A stretch of 64,000 nucleotides of DNA from CAMBRQ01 sp945870325 (GTDB lineage Bacteria > Bacillota > Clostridia > Lachnospirales > Lachnospiraceae), in assembly GCF_050313795.1 (NCBI RefSeq), contig NZ_JBNPMC010000001.1, positions 248,001 through 312,000 of the forward strand. Direction: 5' to 3'. Below the pieces are notes generated by a model. It saw nothing but the letters and a program-made list of their open reading frames with translations. It was not told the DNA's origin and made no database searches. Below are positions 1 to 8,898 of the stretch, in pieces. A program made the translations under genes and the position numbers. Position 1 is the stretch's first letter. Each line of letters starts with the position of its first letter.

Positions 1-987
1 ATAACTCTCTCCAAATACTCTGTATAACTGTGGTAAATCCGCCTTGTCTTCCAGCCGTTCCCCATAAGGTGGGTTCGTAACGATGAATCCATATTTTTTT
101 GGATGGCTCAGATCTCTGACATCCCTCTCCTGAAAATGGATTAAATGTTCGACTCCCGCTTCTCTTGCATTCCTTCTGGCAATCTTAATCACCGAACTGT
201 CCACATCATACCCCTGTATATCTACATCTATATCATCCTCGATCAGATCATTCGCCTCATTTACCGAATCGTACCATAATTTTCTCGGGATCAGATTCGT
301 CCATGCCTCCGCTGTAAACGAACGGTTCATCCCCGGAGCAATATTCGCCGCCATCATAGCCGCCTCGATTGGAAATGTTCCGCTTCCGCAGAATGGATCT
401 ACCAAGATCCTGTCTTTTCTCCATGGTGTCAGCATGATCAGCGAGGCTGCCAGCGTCTCAGTAATCGGCGCCTTGCCGGACACTTCCCGATATCCGCGTT
501 TATGCAGGGACACGCCAGACGTATCTATTCCGACTGTTACAATATCCTTCATCAGAAATACGCGCACCGGGTAGGATGCCCCATCCTCAGGAAACCATTC
601 CATATGGTAATGTTCCTGCATCCTCTTAACCATAGCTTTCTTCATAATCGACTGAATGTCCGAAGGACTGAATAATCTGCTTTTTACAGAGGCCGCTTTC
701 GCCACCCAGAACTTTCCATTCTTCGGAATATAATCTTCCCAGGGAAGTTCTTTCGTCTTATCGAACAGTTCTTCAAAACTCACCGCTTTAAAACTACCTA
801 CTTTCCACAAGATTCTCTCCGCAGTACGCAAAAAGATGTTCGCACGGCAGACAGCATCCGCATCACCGTAGAATGTAACTCTTCCATCTTCCACTTCCGC
901 AATCTCATACCCCAAGTCCTGTATCTCTCGTTTCAGCACTGCTTCCAGCCCAAAATGACAGGGGGCGATCAACTCAACTTTTTTCAT
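1..987 (-). CDS. THUMP-domain class I SAM-dependent RNA methyltransferase, 3' end cut by window edge
   Basis: This gene reads leftwards and runs off the left edge, so the C-terminus is missing. It starts at an ATG at 985-987 (MKKVELIAPCHFG) behind GGAGAAAT. An N-terminal ferredoxin-like/THUMP region is followed by a Rossmann methyltransferase domain with the SAM-binding motif DPFCGSGT and the catalytic NPPYGER motif of N-methylguanosine or N-methyladenine RNA methyltransferases. The family (RlmL/YpsC-like) methylates guanines of 23S rRNA in the cytoplasm. The next gene downstream on the same strand lies outside the window. The family call is firm; the exact target nucleotide cannot be read from the sequence. 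Confidence 0.9.
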   Translation of the reverse strand, partial: MKKVELIAPCHFGLEAVLKREIQDLGYEIAEVEDGRVTFYGDADAVCRANIFLRTAERILWKVGSFKAVSFEELFDKTKELPWEDYIPKNGKFWVAKAASVKSRLFSPSDIQSIMKKAMVKRMQEHYHMEWFPEDGASYPVRVFLMKDIVTVGIDTSGVSLHKRGYREVSGKAPITETLAASLIMLTPWRKDRILVDPFCGSGTFPIEAAMMAANIAPGMNRSFTAEAWTNLIPRKLWYDSVNEANDLIEDDIDVDIQGYDVDSSVIKIARRNAREAGVEHLIHFQERDVRDLSHPKKYGFIVTNPPYGERLEDKADLPQLYRVFGESY

Positions 988-1010
988 ATATTTCTCCAAA
1001 TTCTCTATTT

Positions 1011-1682
1011 TTATGCCGGGCTTACCCATTCCCTCACCTGCTTACGTATCCAATCCGCAAGTTCATCGACTCCTTCGCCGGTCTTCGCTGAGATAAAGAT
1101 AATCTCAATCTTTGGATTCCGCTTCTTCGCATACTCTACAACTTTATCTTTATTAAAATCAAAATATGGCAATACATCTACCTTATTGATGATCAGAAGA
1201 TCACATACTTCATACATCAGTGGATATTTCAGCGGCTTATCGTCTCCCTCTGGCACCGAGAGAATCGTCGCATTCTTCACCGCACCCGTGTCGAATTCTG
1301 CCGGACATACCAGATTACCAACCTTTTCAAGAATCACCATATCGTACTCTTCGCTGTCAATCTCATGCAATCCCTGGCGCGTCATATCCGCATACAGATG
1401 GCACATGCCACCTGTATGTAACTGGATATTCATACCCCTCCGAAATCAATGTCTCGGCGTCTACCGCAGAGTCAATGTCTGCCTCCATAATGCCAATCTT
1501 TATCTCATCCCGAAGTCTTTTAAGCAGCGCCAATAGCGTCGTAGTCTTGCCAGCCCCGGAGACGACATCAGGTTCAGAAGAAACATCTTCTCCTCTTTCA
1601 ACTGATTACGCAGACGATCTGCATCCTGATTATTGTTCTCAAAGATACTTCTTTTTACCTCTATTACACGTATCTCCTTCAT
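1011..1682 (-). pseudogene. hypB: hypB, hydrogenase nickel-incorporation GTPase, broken by two frameshifts
   Basis: The N-terminal segment (MKEIRVIEVKRSIFENNN through LMSSPG, about 1682-1560) is HypB. The P-loop continues only after a frame change near 1556, where GAGKTTTLLALLKRLRDE is encoded in the next frame. A second frame change near 1437 moves to the frame of 1011-1433, which carries IQLHTGGMCHL, the NKVD GTPase motif and the usual C-terminus. HypB is the GTPase that delivers nickel to [NiFe]-hydrogenase. No hypA or other hyp gene is nearby, and a truncated group II intron lies directly upstream, so decay is more likely than two sequencing errors. The second frameshift removes residues just before the LHTGGMCHL motif. 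Confidence 0.85.
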
Positions 1683-1776
1683 ATCTGTCATCTCAGGCAT
1701 TACGTTCTATTTCATATTTCAATATATTATACAACGCTTGCCTCCATCAGCACAAGACTTCTTCTCTTATAATCCC

Positions 1777-2510
1777 TCACAAATTCAGCCATCCTCTCGC
1801 ATACACCTTGATTTTCTCAAGACTTGGCTTGATGCTCTGTACGGACCTACGGGAAGATAGGTCTTTCAGTTTTGACTTAAACTTCTTCCATGACTTTGGA
1901 TGAACCCTGATATAAATACCATTTCCGTTCCTTCCCAATGCAAAGCCAAGGAATTTAAAATTTCGGATTGCAAACACACTGACCGTACGGCTTTTCTCTC
2001 GGTTCACTGTTAATTTCAGTTTTTCCTCAAGATATTTCGTACTGCTTTCCAAGAGTCTTTCTGATGCCCGTTTACTTTTTGCGAGTAAAACGATATCATC
2101 AGCATATCGGATGCATGGTACACCTCTCTTTAGAAACTCTTGGTCGAACTCATTGAGATAGACGTTTGCCAGCAAAGGCGACAAACTCCCGCCTTGCGGA
2201 GTTCCATCGGCAGTCGGATATAACTTTTTATTATATACATACCCGCACTTCATGAACTCTTTCAGTACTTTGGAATCCATTGGGATATTCTCTTTCAGCC
2301 ATTCATGGCTGATGTTGTCAAAACAGCCTTTTATATCCCTCTCAAGTATCCATTGTGGCGAATCACTCCGACACAGAATGCTAAATCCATACTCCATTGC
2401 ACCTACCCATGAATGGGAACGCATAAGGTTTACCTTGTTCCGCCGCCTTAATAATTGTGATGTACTTAGATTCTGTCTATAGACCGGAGGTTCTCTGTCT
2501 TTCTCTCCAT
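1777..2510 (-). pseudogene. ltrA: Group II intron reverse transcriptase/maturase, truncated
   Basis: The open part (1777-2424) keeps the reverse transcriptase palm: DIKGCFDNISHEWL with the first catalytic Asp, GTPQGGSLSPLLANVYLNE, and RYADDIVLLAKS with the YADD centre. It has about 215 residues against the usual 420-600. The fingers region upstream is missing or out of frame; a short reading frame from an ATG at 2508-2510 ends at a TAA at 2466-2468. The protein stops at YARGWLN where the maturase X domain should continue. It therefore cannot promote splicing or retrohoming by itself. Confidence 0.85.
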
Positions 2511-2787
2511 GGCATCATAGTAACTGCCACAGCCCTGACCTCATGCCCTTTTGGCTTAGGTGTATCAACCACATTTCACCTATTTGGCAGCCTTACCCTC
2601 ATGCATAACCTCATATGTGCTTTCTGTTCGTCAGACCAGAGATTTGCCCGTGGGTTAGTATATTCCCCACATTCGGCTTCCTTCAGATTCCACCTCCGAT
2701 GGACACCCTTGCCTTCGGCTATATCCTTCCCACTACCGGGCGGATTCGGAACTTACACCCGTTGGAAACGTGCGCCTCTGGTCGAAC
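1777..2787 (-). mobile_element. Remnant of a group II intron (5' RNA domains plus partial maturase ORF)
   Basis: Upstream of the maturase remnant, minus-strand sequence at about 2511-2787 is open-frame-free but structured. It holds stretches such as GTCCATCGGAGGTGGAATCTG that resemble domain I of Firmicute group II introns. The maturase is cut within its C-terminal domain, and no domain V/VI-like hairpin could be found between 1700 and 1777, so the 3' half has been lost. The remnant sits where hypA or the hypB leader would be expected. The exact intron 5' boundary is not resolved. Confidence 0.65.
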
Positions 2788-2790
2788 CAA

Positions 2791-2824
2791 CGAAAAGAGG
2801 AATGTGACCTGACACATTCCTCTT
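2791..2824 (-). terminator. Rho-independent terminator of the sodium symporter gene
   Basis: A perfect 12-bp stem (AAGAGGAATGTG at 2795-2806 against 2813-2824) with a 6-nt loop lies 22 nt past the transporter stop codon and is followed on the minus strand by TTTTCG. It forms the border with the intron remnant. Confidence 0.75.
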
Positions 2825-2845
2825 ACACACTCAACATATATCTTC

Positions 2846-4186
2846 CTAGCCAATTCCTCCGAAGAAGATTCCAAGCACATACACTACCAGCGTAATTCCC
2901 ACGAACACGTACTTCGTCACCGGTTCAAACCATTTGCCAAGGGGCTTCTTGCCTCCCATCTCCACCTGGCTTCTTGCGTAGCCCTTCGGGCACACCCAGA
3001 AGAACATGATCCCTGCAAGCAATGCTCCTAACGGTATAATATAGATAGACACCGCATCCATCCATGCTCCTACCGCATCTCCACTCTCGATAAAGATTCC
3101 AACAGCAGTTGAGATAACCGCGATCACGCCTACCGCTGCCCCTCTTGACAGCCCAAGTTCTTTCTGCACTGCCTCGATCGGTGTCTCGAACAGGTTCATA
3201 AGAGAGGTAATCGCTGCAAACAGCACTGCAACAAAGAAGATAATTGCAAATACTCCTCCCAGCGGCATCTGCTGGAATACTGCCGGAAGTGTAATGAACA
3301 TTAGCGGCGGTCCACTGGCTACATCCAGCCCGAATGCAAATACTGCCGGAATCACCACCATACCTGCCAGCAATGCTGCAACGGTATCAAAGAACGCCAC
3401 ATTCTTCGCACAGGCAACCACATCTTCATCCTTCTTCAGATAACTTCCATATACGATCGTTCCCGAGCCTGCCAGCGACAGTGAGAAGAACGCCTGACCC
3501 AATGCATATACCCAGGTCCGAACATCCCCAAGTTGTTCCCACTTCGGCACGAACATATAACGGTATCCGTCCGCTGCTCCCGGAAGGGTCACAACACGAA
3601 CCAGCAATATGATAAAGAAGACGAAAAATACCGGCATCATGATCTTATTCATCTTCTCGATTCCCTTGGTTACTCCCAGAATCATAATCAGGAATGTCAG
3701 TGCCAGACCAAGCATCTGCCATCCGATACTTCCGAACTTTACTGCCAGTCCTCCAAAATAACTTCCATAATCATCTACCTTCATCAATCCTCCGGTCAAT
3801 GCACCGACCAGATACTTAAGGAACCATCCTACAACCACGGAATATCCGATGGCGATTCCCAGAGAACCCAGCACCGGGATAATTCCAATGACCGTTCCCA
3901 CAGTTCTTCCCTTCTTACCATAACGCATCTCCATCGCGCCTGCGAATGCCCCCAGCGGACCTGTCTTCGCGCTTCTTCCGAATGCCATCTCTCCGATTAC
4001 TCCGGAGAATCCCAGTAATACTACAAAGATAAAATACGGGATCAGGAACGCAGCCCCGCCGAACTTGCCGGTACGGTACGGGAACATCCAGATATTGCCC
4101 ATTCCCACTGCGGAACCGATGCATGCAACAATGAATCCCATCCGGGTACGGAATTCATCTCTGCTTTTCTCATTATTCTTACTCAT
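2846..4186 (-). CDS. Neurotransmitter:sodium symporter (NSS/SNF) family transporter
   Basis: A multi-pass membrane protein of about 446 residues with the NSS N-terminal signature FIVACIGSAVGMGNIWMFPY in TM1 and a conserved GEMAFGR after TM2. Bacterial members (TnaT, MhsT type) import amino acids, often Trp or other hydrophobic ones, with Na+. Like most bacterial members it is shorter than the animal proteins. I chose the MSKNNE start because GGAGA sits 7 nt upstream; an in-frame ATG 15 nt earlier lacks a ribosome site. It appears monocistronic, with its own terminator and two direct repeats upstream. The substrate is not predictable from sequence. Confidence 0.9.
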   Translation of the reverse strand: MSKNNEKSRDEFRTRMGFIVACIGSAVGMGNIWMFPYRTGKFGGAAFLIPYFIFVVLLGFSGVIGEMAFGRSAKTGPLGAFAGAMEMRYGKKGRTVGTVIGIIPVLGSLGIAIGYSVVVGWFLKYLVGALTGGLMKVDDYGSYFGGLAVKFGSIGWQMLGLALTFLIMILGVTKGIEKMNKIMMPVFFVFFIILLVRVVTLPGAADGYRYMFVPKWEQLGDVRTWVYALGQAFFSLSLAGSGTIVYGSYLKKDEDVVACAKNVAFFDTVAALLAGMVVIPAVFAFGLDVASGPPLMFITLPAVFQQMPLGGVFAIIFFVAVLFAAITSLMNLFETPIEAVQKELGLSRGAAVGVIAVISTAVGIFIESGDAVGAWMDAVSIYIIPLGALLAGIMFFWVCPKGYARSQVEMGGKKPLGKWFEPVTKYVFVGITLVVYVLGIFFGGIG

Positions 4187-4204
4187 CTTAAGTCTCTCCA
4201 TTAC

Positions 4205-4255
4205 TTTCTTTAGAATACTATCTTGTTTATTCTAACAAATATTTCTTTAGAATAC
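4205..4255 (-). promoter_or_regulatory. Direct repeats upstream of the sodium symporter
   Basis: TTTCTTTAGAATAC occurs exactly twice, at 4205-4218 and 4242-4255, 37 bp apart, immediately upstream of the transporter start. Placement suggests an operator for a repressor or activator of the transporter. No regulator gene is adjacent, so the function is inferred only. Confidence 0.4.
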
Positions 4256-4282
4256 CATAGTAATATTTCTTCGTGCCAATTT

Positions 4283-4320
4283 AACAAAAAAGATACCGAA
4301 AATATTCGCTATCTTTTTTC
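4283..4320 (-). terminator. Terminator at the end of the sulfatase operon
   Basis: AAAAAAGATA (4286-4295) pairs with TATCTTTTTT (4310-4319). On the minus strand the stem is followed by a T-rich tail. It lies about 140 nt past the anSME stop codon and is the only good terminator between that operon and the symporter. Confidence 0.6.
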
Positions 4321-4455
4321 TTGTTACATATAACAAACAATATTATATTTTGAAAATTTATCCTACCTTCCAATTCACTTTCTAATATTCCAAAAGGTGT
4401 AGACCCACTAGAATTGCAGCCATATAATAAACGATTTTCATAATCATTCACTTCA

Positions 4456-5571
4456 TTATCCTTGCTTTACAATCACTTGTTCCGCCATCTCACATAATTC
4501 ATTCATTTTGGCATCAAGAAAGCATTTATATCCACAGAAAATGCTATGTTTCGAACCACATACCTCTCTTTGCATTCTCACACATCCTCCACCGCAAATG
4601 AGTTTATAACGACATGATTTACACATATTCATCTGCATGCGTGGTCGTTTTAAAAAGTTGCTTGCCTGCCGTGACGAAAGTAACTTCAATAATGACTGAT
4701 TTGTAATATCGCCAATTTTATACTCATCCAATACATAAAAATCGCATGGATACGCACTGCCATCAGCCTCTATCACTAATTGAGGAGAACAATATCCCAC
4801 TATGCCGCAAGCAGTACATATCTTATATACAAGCAAATTTAATAAATCATCAAATAATTTGACACTTACAATCTCCTTATTATTATAATCTCGTTTCCAT
4901 AATTCAAATAATTTGATATAGAAATATGCAAACCGCTGTGGTGTCAAGACGAACGGATGAATCCCTTTTCCCTCAAACTCATCCAGACATGGAATCAACT
5001 GCACATATGAGATTCCCAGTTCTCGAATAGTTTTCCAGAATTTTTCGGGCTGCTCTGCCAGTTCATTCGTCAATACAGTTAAAATATTATATTCTACGCC
5101 ATACTCATCTAACAGGCTTTTCGTTTTAACCACCCGCTGATAAGTTCCTTCTCCATCTTTATCCACACGGTTTGCATCATGGAATTCTTTAGAACCATCC
5201 ATTGACAGACCAACGAGGAAATTATATTTTTTAAAAAAAGTACACCATGTTTCATCTAAAAGCGTACCATTCGTCTGAACCGTATATTCTACACATACAT
5301 CGCCCCGCAAAGTATTGACAGAACGGACAAAAAAATTAAAGAACTCTATTCCTGCCAACAGCGGCTCTCCACCTTGGAATGCAAAAGTGATCCTATCCAT
5401 TGCTTCTAAATCGCAAAATATATTCGAGAGCATACTTGTTACTGTTTCCGAAGACATAATTCCATAAGAAGATACTTTCCGCCGACTGGCAATATCGCTA
5501 TAAAAACAATATCGACATCTCATATTGCATAAGGATGATGCCGGTTTTATCATTACTGTAAACTGCCTCAT
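4456..5571 (-). CDS. Anaerobic sulfatase-maturating enzyme (radical SAM/SPASM)
   Basis: This enzyme oxidises the active-site Cys of a sulfatase to formylglycine using S-adenosylmethionine and three [4Fe-4S] clusters. From the chosen start (MRQFTVMIKP) the radical SAM cysteines fall at residues 15, 19 and 22 (CNMRCRYC), as in characterised clostridial anSME, and the length of 371 residues also matches. FQGGEPLL, YTVQTNGT and LVGLSMDG follow. The C-terminal SPASM region has the CKSCRYKLICGGGC cluster ligands. Longer in-frame starts at 5610 and 5685 overlap or abut the upstream gene. The Cys-type sulfatase two genes upstream is the obvious substrate. Last gene of the operon. Confidence 0.92.
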   Translation of the reverse strand: MRQFTVMIKPASSLCNMRCRYCFYSDIASRRKVSSYGIMSSETVTSMLSNIFCDLEAMDRITFAFQGGEPLLAGIEFFNFFVRSVNTLRGDVCVEYTVQTNGTLLDETWCTFFKKYNFLVGLSMDGSKEFHDANRVDKDGEGTYQRVVKTKSLLDEYGVEYNILTVLTNELAEQPEKFWKTIRELGISYVQLIPCLDEFEGKGIHPFVLTPQRFAYFYIKLFELWKRDYNNKEIVSVKLFDDLLNLLVYKICTACGIVGYCSPQLVIEADGSAYPCDFYVLDEYKIGDITNQSLLKLLSSRQASNFLKRPRMQMNMCKSCRYKLICGGGCVRMQREVCGSKHSIFCGYKCFLDAKMNELCEMAEQVIVKQG

Positions 5572-5611
5572 TTTCTGCCTTTCTAATATTTTCTGATTTA
5601 CGAAAATCATC

Positions 5612-6601
5612 CTATTTTCCAAGATTTCGAAGCAACTCGAATATTTCAGGAAGTATAGACAAATAAAAATCTTTATATATTTCACAAAACACCGAGGAAT
5701 TCATACAACACATTCGGTCGCTCTGACATAGACTTACCCATCTACACATCTTACATTCTGTTTTCACATCAACACTTTTCATAACCAACAGACCTTGCTC
5801 TTCTAATTGCTTACACAAATATTCTGTATGCCCTTCCCGACATCCCCTCGAATAAATATATCCATTAGAAAAAAATACATTCTGAAAGGGACACTGCCCG
5901 GATAAACTGCTAACTAATGGGGCATACCCTTTTATGACACCCGCAAGATTTTCAAACTCCCTCACATATACAGGCTGCCTATTCATCCGCTTATCTTTCC
6001 AAAGCCAAAACAATTGTTCCAAAAAATACTGATACTCTCTCACAGATAATAGTTCTGTCGGCATTTTCTGATGCATCTCACACATGACAGGCCAGTAAGC
6101 ATGAGAATTCCACCCATTTTCAATAAAAAATGAAAAAATGCGTTGAATATTCATTGCAACCACAGAAGTGACTGTTATACCTATATAAAAATTCACTTTA
6201 TATGTTGTCAAAAGCCTGGCTGCATGAACCGCTTGTTCATGGGAACCCATTCTATTTAAAAGAATATTATTGTGTTCATGAATACTTTTCGGTCCATCCA
6301 TAAGTAAGCAGACAGTTATGTTCTTTTCCCTAAAAAACCCAGCCTGTTTCATCGTCAAGCCAACTCCAGCCGTACAAATCTCATATTTTATTTTTATTCC
6401 ATTTTCTAATTGTCTTTTTAAAAGACCTTCTAATTTACAGAAATAATTCGAAAAATCTGTTGCTATACTGGGTTCATACAATCGGATTTCTATTAAAGTA
6501 TTATTATATTCTGCCAATTTTTCCACAAATGACTTCATAATCATTTCATTATAAGAACTTAATGTTTCTTTAAACGTAATATTTAATGGCAAAACTCTCA
6601 C
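5612..6601 (-). CDS. anSME-like SPASM protein lacking the radical SAM CxxxCxxC motif
   Basis: A 329-residue protein whose middle part resembles the anSME barrel (LLMDGPKSIHEHNN corresponds to the SMDGS-KEFHDAN segment next door). The C-terminus keeps SPASM-like cysteines (CKMCRWVSLCQSD, then MCCMNSSVFC). The N-terminus begins directly in the barrel and has no CxxxCxxC, so it cannot bind the catalytic cluster. The GTG start at 6601 is only two codons after an in-frame TAG, so the N-terminus was not overlooked. It sits 30 nt after the sulfatase and 40 nt before anSME. It could be an inactive scaffold, a substrate-presenting partner or a decaying duplicate; the long intact frame argues for retention. 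Confidence 0.75.
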   Translation of the reverse strand: MRVLPLNITFKETLSSYNEMIMKSFVEKLAEYNNTLIEIRLYEPSIATDFSNYFCKLEGLLKRQLENGIKIKYEICTAGVGLTMKQAGFFREKNITVCLLMDGPKSIHEHNNILLNRMGSHEQAVHAARLLTTYKVNFYIGITVTSVVAMNIQRIFSFFIENGWNSHAYWPVMCEMHQKMPTELLSVREYQYFLEQLFWLWKDKRMNRQPVYVREFENLAGVIKGYAPLVSSLSGQCPFQNVFFSNGYIYSRGCREGHTEYLCKQLEEQGLLVMKSVDVKTECKMCRWVSLCQSDRMCCMNSSVFCEIYKDFYLSILPEIFELLRNLGK

Positions 6602-6631
6602 CCTTATCTAATGATATGTAATATCGTTTTA

Positions 6632-8086
6632 TTATGCTTTTACCTGATACTGACAATTAATCGGCTCGTATACGGTATACTGTGAAGCATTTTTTCCCGC
6701 CATCACTAACTGCCCATTCCCGGTAACTCTTTCTACACGACCATCTTTTGTAGGATCTACATATTTTTCAAACCATAATTCCATTTGTCTCTTCAATTCA
6801 AATATTCTATCCTGACACTTTTCATAGCCTATCAGATTATTCTTTTCTTCAGGATCATGGATAAGATCATAATACTCATCTGGTCCATACGGATAACGAC
6901 AAACATACTTATCTATCTCTGTTCGTATCATACGTACTGGTCCATACTCGTCAAACACAACAACCATACAGTCACTATCTTTTTCCTCCTCTTTTCCAAG
7001 TAATATATCTAAAAAACTCGAACCTGGAAGCGTTGGGCCATCTGAAACTGGAACGCCTATATAGTCCAGTAAAGTAGGACGTACATCGTATGCACTCAAC
7101 ATATGATCTATAACCGTTTTTGCTTTAATTCTATCTGGATGCCAGATAATCATTGGTACACGAATAGATGTATCATACATATTCATTGGAAACGTACCAT
7201 TTCCTTTGCCCCATATACCATGATGACCACAGTTGAATCCGTTATCTGCCGTATAAATCACAACAGTATTATCATCAATTCCTAATACCCTTAGTTGTTC
7301 CATAATCCTTCCGACCCCACGATCTACACCTGTAACCGCTGCATAATATCCCTTTATACATTCTTCTGGATGTGCCACATGCTCTTTCGTTACTGCATCA
7401 TGCGCTGTAGAAAATACCGCCCACGGATGCAACTCTTCTCTTGGGCATGATTCAAACTTGCAGTCTTTATAAAGACCTGTCAACTCTTCTGGATGATTCC
7501 CATTGAGCCATGGGCTATGTGGTGCCGTATAATGTACAGACAGATAAAACGGTTCCTCTTTTTCATTCATTTTTTCCATAAAATATAGCGCATTATCTGT
7601 AATTGCATCTGTAACATAGCCTTCTTCATTAATTAATTCTCCATTTTTAATCATTGGGGCATTATAGTAATTTCCGCCTCCCATCTGGTGTGTATACCAA
7701 TAACTAAATCCTTTCTGTGGATTTATACTGTCACCCAAATGCCATTTTCCACTAAGTGCACATTGATATCCTGCATCTACCAGATCATCCGTATAACCTC
7801 TCAAGCCCTGTAAATACTCAATAGCACCAGGTCCCGTATTGCCTTCTCGAATCCAGTCATGAACACCATGCTGTGACGGAATTCGTCCTGTCAGCAACGA
7901 TGCTCTCGCCGGCGAACATACCGGAGACACGCAATAAAAATTTTCAAATCTTGCACCTTCTTCTGCAAGTTTATCAATGTTAGGAGTAATTATTTCCGAA
8001 TTCCCATTACATCCAAGAGCCCAGTATCCCTGGTCATCTGTTAAAACAAATACAATATTAGGCTTTGTTTTGTCATGATTAGCCAT
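6632..8086 (-). CDS. Cys-type sulfatase (alkaline phosphatase superfamily, family S1)
   Basis: A 484-residue sulfate-ester hydrolase. The metal-binding DDQG is at residues 17-20 and the maturation motif CSPARASLLTGR has Cys57 as the residue converted to formylglycine. The HTAPHSPW and YTADNGFNCGHHG segments carry further metal and substrate ligands. There is no signal peptide, so it should act in the cytoplasm, which fits import of the substrate by the ABC genes upstream. The anSME downstream would activate it. Lack of export and the importer point to a small sulfate ester rather than a polymer such as mucin. The substrate is otherwise unknown. Confidence 0.92.
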   Translation of the reverse strand: MANHDKTKPNIVFVLTDDQGYWALGCNGNSEIITPNIDKLAEEGARFENFYCVSPVCSPARASLLTGRIPSQHGVHDWIREGNTGPGAIEYLQGLRGYTDDLVDAGYQCALSGKWHLGDSINPQKGFSYWYTHQMGGGNYYNAPMIKNGELINEEGYVTDAITDNALYFMEKMNEKEEPFYLSVHYTAPHSPWLNGNHPEELTGLYKDCKFESCPREELHPWAVFSTAHDAVTKEHVAHPEECIKGYYAAVTGVDRGVGRIMEQLRVLGIDDNTVVIYTADNGFNCGHHGIWGKGNGTFPMNMYDTSIRVPMIIWHPDRIKAKTVIDHMLSAYDVRPTLLDYIGVPVSDGPTLPGSSFLDILLGKEEEKDSDCMVVVFDEYGPVRMIRTEIDKYVCRYPYGPDEYYDLIHDPEEKNNLIGYEKCQDRIFELKRQMELWFEKYVDPTKDGRVERVTGNGQLVMAGKNASQYTVYEPINCQYQVKA

Positions 8087-8133
8087 AGTCTTCTCCTTAT
8101 TAAAAATATTTTGTCAGCGTCCAAAGTATAAGC

Positions 8134-8877
8134 TTACCACCACTTAATCTGATCTGTAACATATTTTCTTAATTCAATGAATTCTTCTGATGTAACATCT
8201 CTTGGCCGTGACAGATTGATTTCCAGATTTTCCTTAATCTTTGCTGGTTTATTCGACAGAATAAGCACTCTCTCTGCCAAATAAATTGCTTCTTCAATAT
8301 TATGTGTAATAAAAATTACTGTGCTTCCGAATTCTTTCCAAAGTTTCAAAACCTCATCTTCCAGGTAAAATCGCATCTTAATATCCATTTGGCCATAAGG
8401 CTCATCCATTAATAAAAGATCTGGATACGTACTGAACGCACGGCCTATGATTACTCGCTGTTCTTCACTTACAGACAACTGTTTAGGATATGCGTTCCGC
8501 AGGTTCTCCATTCCTAATAATTTTAAAATTCTGTCAACACGTTTTTTTCTTTCTTCCTTCGGTATCTTTTTAATCTTTAATCCAAATTCCAGATTCTCTT
8601 CTACAGTCAACCAGGGCATTGCTGACGGTTCCTGAAAAGCAAACGATATATTATGCTTTTTAGGATCCGCTGGTTCTTCGTCGATGTAAAGTTCTCCCGA
8701 AGATGGCTGGTAGATTCTTGTCAAAAGATTAAGAAATGTTGTTTTTCCACATCCAGTAGGTCCGACCACACATATAAACTCACCTTTTTTCACTTCGAAA
8801 CTTATATCATCCAACACCAAAAGATCTCCAAACCTTTTTGTAAGATGGTCAACTTTTATTTTTACTTTATCAGCCAT
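8134..8877 (-). CDS. ABC transporter ATPase of SsuB/TauB type with degenerate signature
   Basis: A 247-residue nucleotide-binding subunit. Walker A (GPTGCGKTT), Q-loop (FQEPSAMPWL), Walker B (LLLMDEPYG) and the H-loop (FITHNIEEA) are intact. The ABC signature reads LSVSEEQRVIIGRA instead of LSGGxxQRV, with both glycines replaced. It is paired with a second, canonical ATPase just upstream, so the transporter probably has one consensus and one degenerate ATP site, as in asymmetric ABC exporters. It lies between the importer genes and the sulfatase in one operon. Confidence 0.88.
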   Translation of the reverse strand: MADKVKIKVDHLTKRFGDLLVLDDISFEVKKGEFICVVGPTGCGKTTFLNLLTRIYQPSSGELYIDEEPADPKKHNISFAFQEPSAMPWLTVEENLEFGLKIKKIPKEERKKRVDRILKLLGMENLRNAYPKQLSVSEEQRVIIGRAFSTYPDLLLMDEPYGQMDIKMRFYLEDEVLKLWKEFGSTVIFITHNIEEAIYLAERVLILSNKPAKIKENLEINLSRPRDVTSEEFIELRKYVTDQIKWW

Positions 8878-8898
8878 ATATAACTCCTTTCCGATTTC

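Noticed and set aside
955..1903. Long plus-strand reading frames opposite the methyltransferase start and hypB
   Set aside because: They have no ribosome site or domain similarity and are antisense to recognisable genes.
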